A program made the position numbers and the translations under genes. A stretch of 64,000 nt of DNA from Sphingomonas vulcanisoli (GTDB taxonomy: Bacteria; Pseudomonadota; Alphaproteobacteria; Sphingomonadales; Sphingomonadaceae): NCBI RefSeq assembly GCF_011761305.1, contig NZ_JAAOZC010000012.1, positions 1 through 64,000 on the forward strand. The letters are read 5' to 3'. The notes below the pieces were generated by a model. The model was not told where the DNA came from. It worked only from the letters and a program-made list of their open reading frames with translations, and ran no database searches. The stretch's first letter is position 1; each line of letters starts with the position of its first letter. Shown piece by piece: positions 62,528-64,000 of this stretch.

Positions 62528-63013
62528 TTAGCCCAAGACGAAGCGGGCTCTCTCTCGCCGGAGCATCTCGTATGGCGTCAAACAGGCGATGCCGAGCCCA
62601 ATGCAGGCGTTGGGAATTTTGATTTTCCTGACCGACTCTGAAGGCACTTCATGCGTCACGACGACGCAGTTGGCCGCTTTAGCATGCGCGACCAGCCAAT
62701 AGTCCGCCACCTGCAGGAAAGTGGCGATAGCCGCAGCCTCATAATTTTGTCCCGTAGCCCAAGCAGAGACCTCACCCAGCGCCGGCAATACGGTGTCATC
62801 CGGTGGGAGAAAGAATTCCTTTCCGCGGGCGGCCGCCCAATCGGAAAGCTCGTCACCGCCACCTGCAAGCTCATCGCTCACCTTCTCGATGCTTGCTACT
62901 TGGCCAGCGGCATTCTGAGCGATTAGCCATTGCCAAAAAGCGGGGCAGAAATCGAAGCCGTAATGGAGATTCTTCGCTTGTATAAAGATGTTAGCGTCGA
63001 GCAGGTAGCGCAT
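62528..63013 (-). CDS. DUF4411 family PIN-type nuclease
   Basis: A 161-residue PIN-like protein. The acidic pattern is LLDANIFIQAK (Asp6), IEKVSDEL, and the third region VADYWLVAHAKAANCVVVTHE. DUF4411 proteins are predicted RNases. Its start shares one base with the stop of the ImmA/IrrE gene upstream, so the pair is coupled like a toxin-antitoxin operon. RNA cleavage is inferred from the fold. Confidence 0.82.
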   Translation of the reverse strand: MRYLLDANIFIQAKNLHYGFDFCPAFWQWLIAQNAAGQVASIEKVSDELAGGGDELSDWAAARGKEFFLPPDDTVLPALGEVSAWATGQNYEAAAIATFLQVADYWLVAHAKAANCVVVTHEVPSESVRKIKIPNACIGLGIACLTPYEMLRRERARFVLG

Positions 63014-64000
63014 CAGGCGAGCACCCCGACCTCTTGCCCGATGTGATTGAAGGTCTCGGTCTTAGCAACGCCGAGCATGCGGAAAGCGTCTCGATAGAGC
63101 GTTTGTCCCTCTAACGTGCTTTCGACCAAGGCGCGTGCGAACCGTCGGCTAACCCTTGTCAGAGTGGTACGGTAGAAATCACCGCCGCCGCCGCTTTGCT
63201 CGGCTAAGGCCCGAAGCCGCGCTCGCTCTGCTGCCCAAGCGATATCAAAACGTGCCTGAGTCAGCCAGCCAGCATCAAGCAAACGCCGCAGGATCACTAA
63301 GCTGCTGACCTTGTAGCGCCGAGTAAGCCTAGACACAGCATTGTCGAGCGCCTCGTTAGGCTGAAGGTCACCTCGCAAGACCGCCAACGGAACAAGCAGC
63401 TCCGCTGCCACTGCATTGCACCACACTTCTTCTCGGCGATGGCCGTGCATTGTGGCTCCGCCGACGTTAGAAACAGCCGTCGCACCGAGCCAAAGATGGG
63501 CTAGTTCGTGGGCCAAAGTGAACATCTGTGCCGATTTGCTGTCCGCACCGTTGACGAAAACGAGCGGCGCCTGCTGATCGGCCAACGCGAACCCTCGGAA
63601 CTCCTCAGGATCAAGCCGACGACTGTTGTTGCTCAAGACCACCCCGCTGATCATCACCAAGATGCCCAGACTGTCGGCCCCAGCTATGAAAAGCCGCAGC
63701 GCTTCCTCCCATGTGCGACAGGCGACGCGCGCAGCGAGGTCAAAACCGATGGCCTCGGACATGGCAGCGGCGATCGCTACGGGCGAATCCGTAAGCCGCG
63801 CGCTACCCACTTGTTCGATTACGGGCAGCCGAACTGCGCGAGCATAGTCCTTGAACCAGCCCTGCCGCTCTTGGCAGGCGTAAAGCATATCGAGCAAATC
63901 AGGGCTTGGCCGGGCAACACCGCGCCCGTCTATCGTCCTGAAATCGGGGATCGGAAGCTGTTCTACGGGTGGGGCAGGTAGGAATAGGTATCCAACCGGT
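63013..64000 (-). CDS. ImmA/IrrE family metallopeptidase (partial)
   Basis: The 5' end lies outside the window. The open frame runs to the edge, including in-frame LPIPDFRTIDGRGVARPSPDLLDM before the first visible Met, so the true start is further upstream. The zinc motif HELAH is intact in MFTLAHELAHLWLG, with a downstream Glu in EVWCNAVAAELLVP. Members often follow an XRE domain and cleave or inhibit a repressor. It is coupled to the DUF4411 nuclease and is the likely antitoxin or regulator. Confidence 0.82.
   Translation of the reverse strand, partial: PVGYLFLPAPPVEQLPIPDFRTIDGRGVARPSPDLLDMLYACQERQGWFKDYARAVRLPVIEQVGSARLTDSPVAIAAAMSEAIGFDLAARVACRTWEEALRLFIAGADSLGILVMISGVVLSNNSRRLDPEEFRGFALADQQAPLVFVNGADSKSAQMFTLAHELAHLWLGATAVSNVGGATMHGHRREEVWCNAVAAELLVPLAVLRGDLQPNEALDNAVSRLTRRYKVSSLVILRRLLDAGWLTQARFDIAWAAERARLRALAEQSGGGGDFYRTTLTRVSRRFARALVESTLEGQTLYRDAFRMLGVAKTETFNHIGQEVGVLA

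Overview
The window is a high-GC alphaproteobacterial chromosome segment, most likely from the order Sphingomonadales (Sphingomonas-like). The evidence is a serine palmitoyltransferase with its own acyl carrier protein, a SapC-family gene, CpdR, CarD, CtrA-like half-sites (TTAACCAT), a 7Fe ferredoxin next to an S4-domain gene and a SUV3-like helicase, and dispersed short palindromic repeats of the kind common in sphingomonads. No accession or species can be read from the sequence itself.

Bases 1 to about 45255 are ordinary core chromosome. In order they hold: SapC; N-formylglutamate amidohydrolase; CpdR; tRNA-Val(GAC); a RamB/ScfR-like regulator facing the glyoxylate shunt (aceA, a 56-residue conserved-looking small ORF, glcB); an aminotransferase and an alpha/beta hydrolase; a cytochrome b561 and YceI pair; obgE and proB; a sphingolipid group (NDUFA9-like reductase, ACP, serine palmitoyltransferase); a hybrid histidine kinase; an M16 protease; mgtE; a luciferase-like oxidoreductase; a peptidyl-prolyl isomerase; a LysR regulator; an M23 peptidase; the helicase, S4, ferredoxin and CarD group; a GIN-domain protein; a monooxygenase, cytochrome b and molybdopterin oxidoreductase operon; a PmtA-like methyltransferase; a gltD-x-y-gltB operon with two secreted-protein genes inside; uppP; and an NDUFA9-like gene. 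Many of these genes overlap by ATGA or TGATG junctions, so several operons can be read directly.

From the 3' end of tRNA-Leu(CAG) (45256-45342) onward the window is mobile DNA. A 14-base copy of the tRNA 3' end recurs at 59817-59830. Each copy is followed, at the same distance, by a conserved arm segment, a DUF4102-type tyrosine integrase, and a convergent AlpA-like excisionase/regulator gene. I read this as two tandemly integrated islands. Island 1 (about 45329-59830, 14.5 kb) carries a 716-residue protein with GNAT, PIN-like, GNAT-like and ASCH-like regions. That gene is coupled to a stand-alone ASCH gene. The island also carries a single-chain restriction-modification enzyme (PD-(D/E)XK plus N6-adenine methylase), an IS3-family transposase scar, a small unknown protein, an unknown lipoprotein, and a protein with a possible PD-(D/E)XK core. 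Island 2 starts at 59817 and runs off the window. It carries a DUF2274-like/AlpA fusion, a tRNA-Ser-like 3' fragment, and a DUF4411 PIN nuclease with an ImmA/IrrE metallopeptidase that resembles a toxin-antitoxin pair.

The most promising candidate for an undescribed system is the GNAT-PIN-GNAT-ASCH protein with its ASCH partner (47169-49756). Next are the orphan nuclease-like gene at 57674-59140 and the small ORF between aceA and glcB. All functional statements rest on reading motifs by eye. No database search was run.
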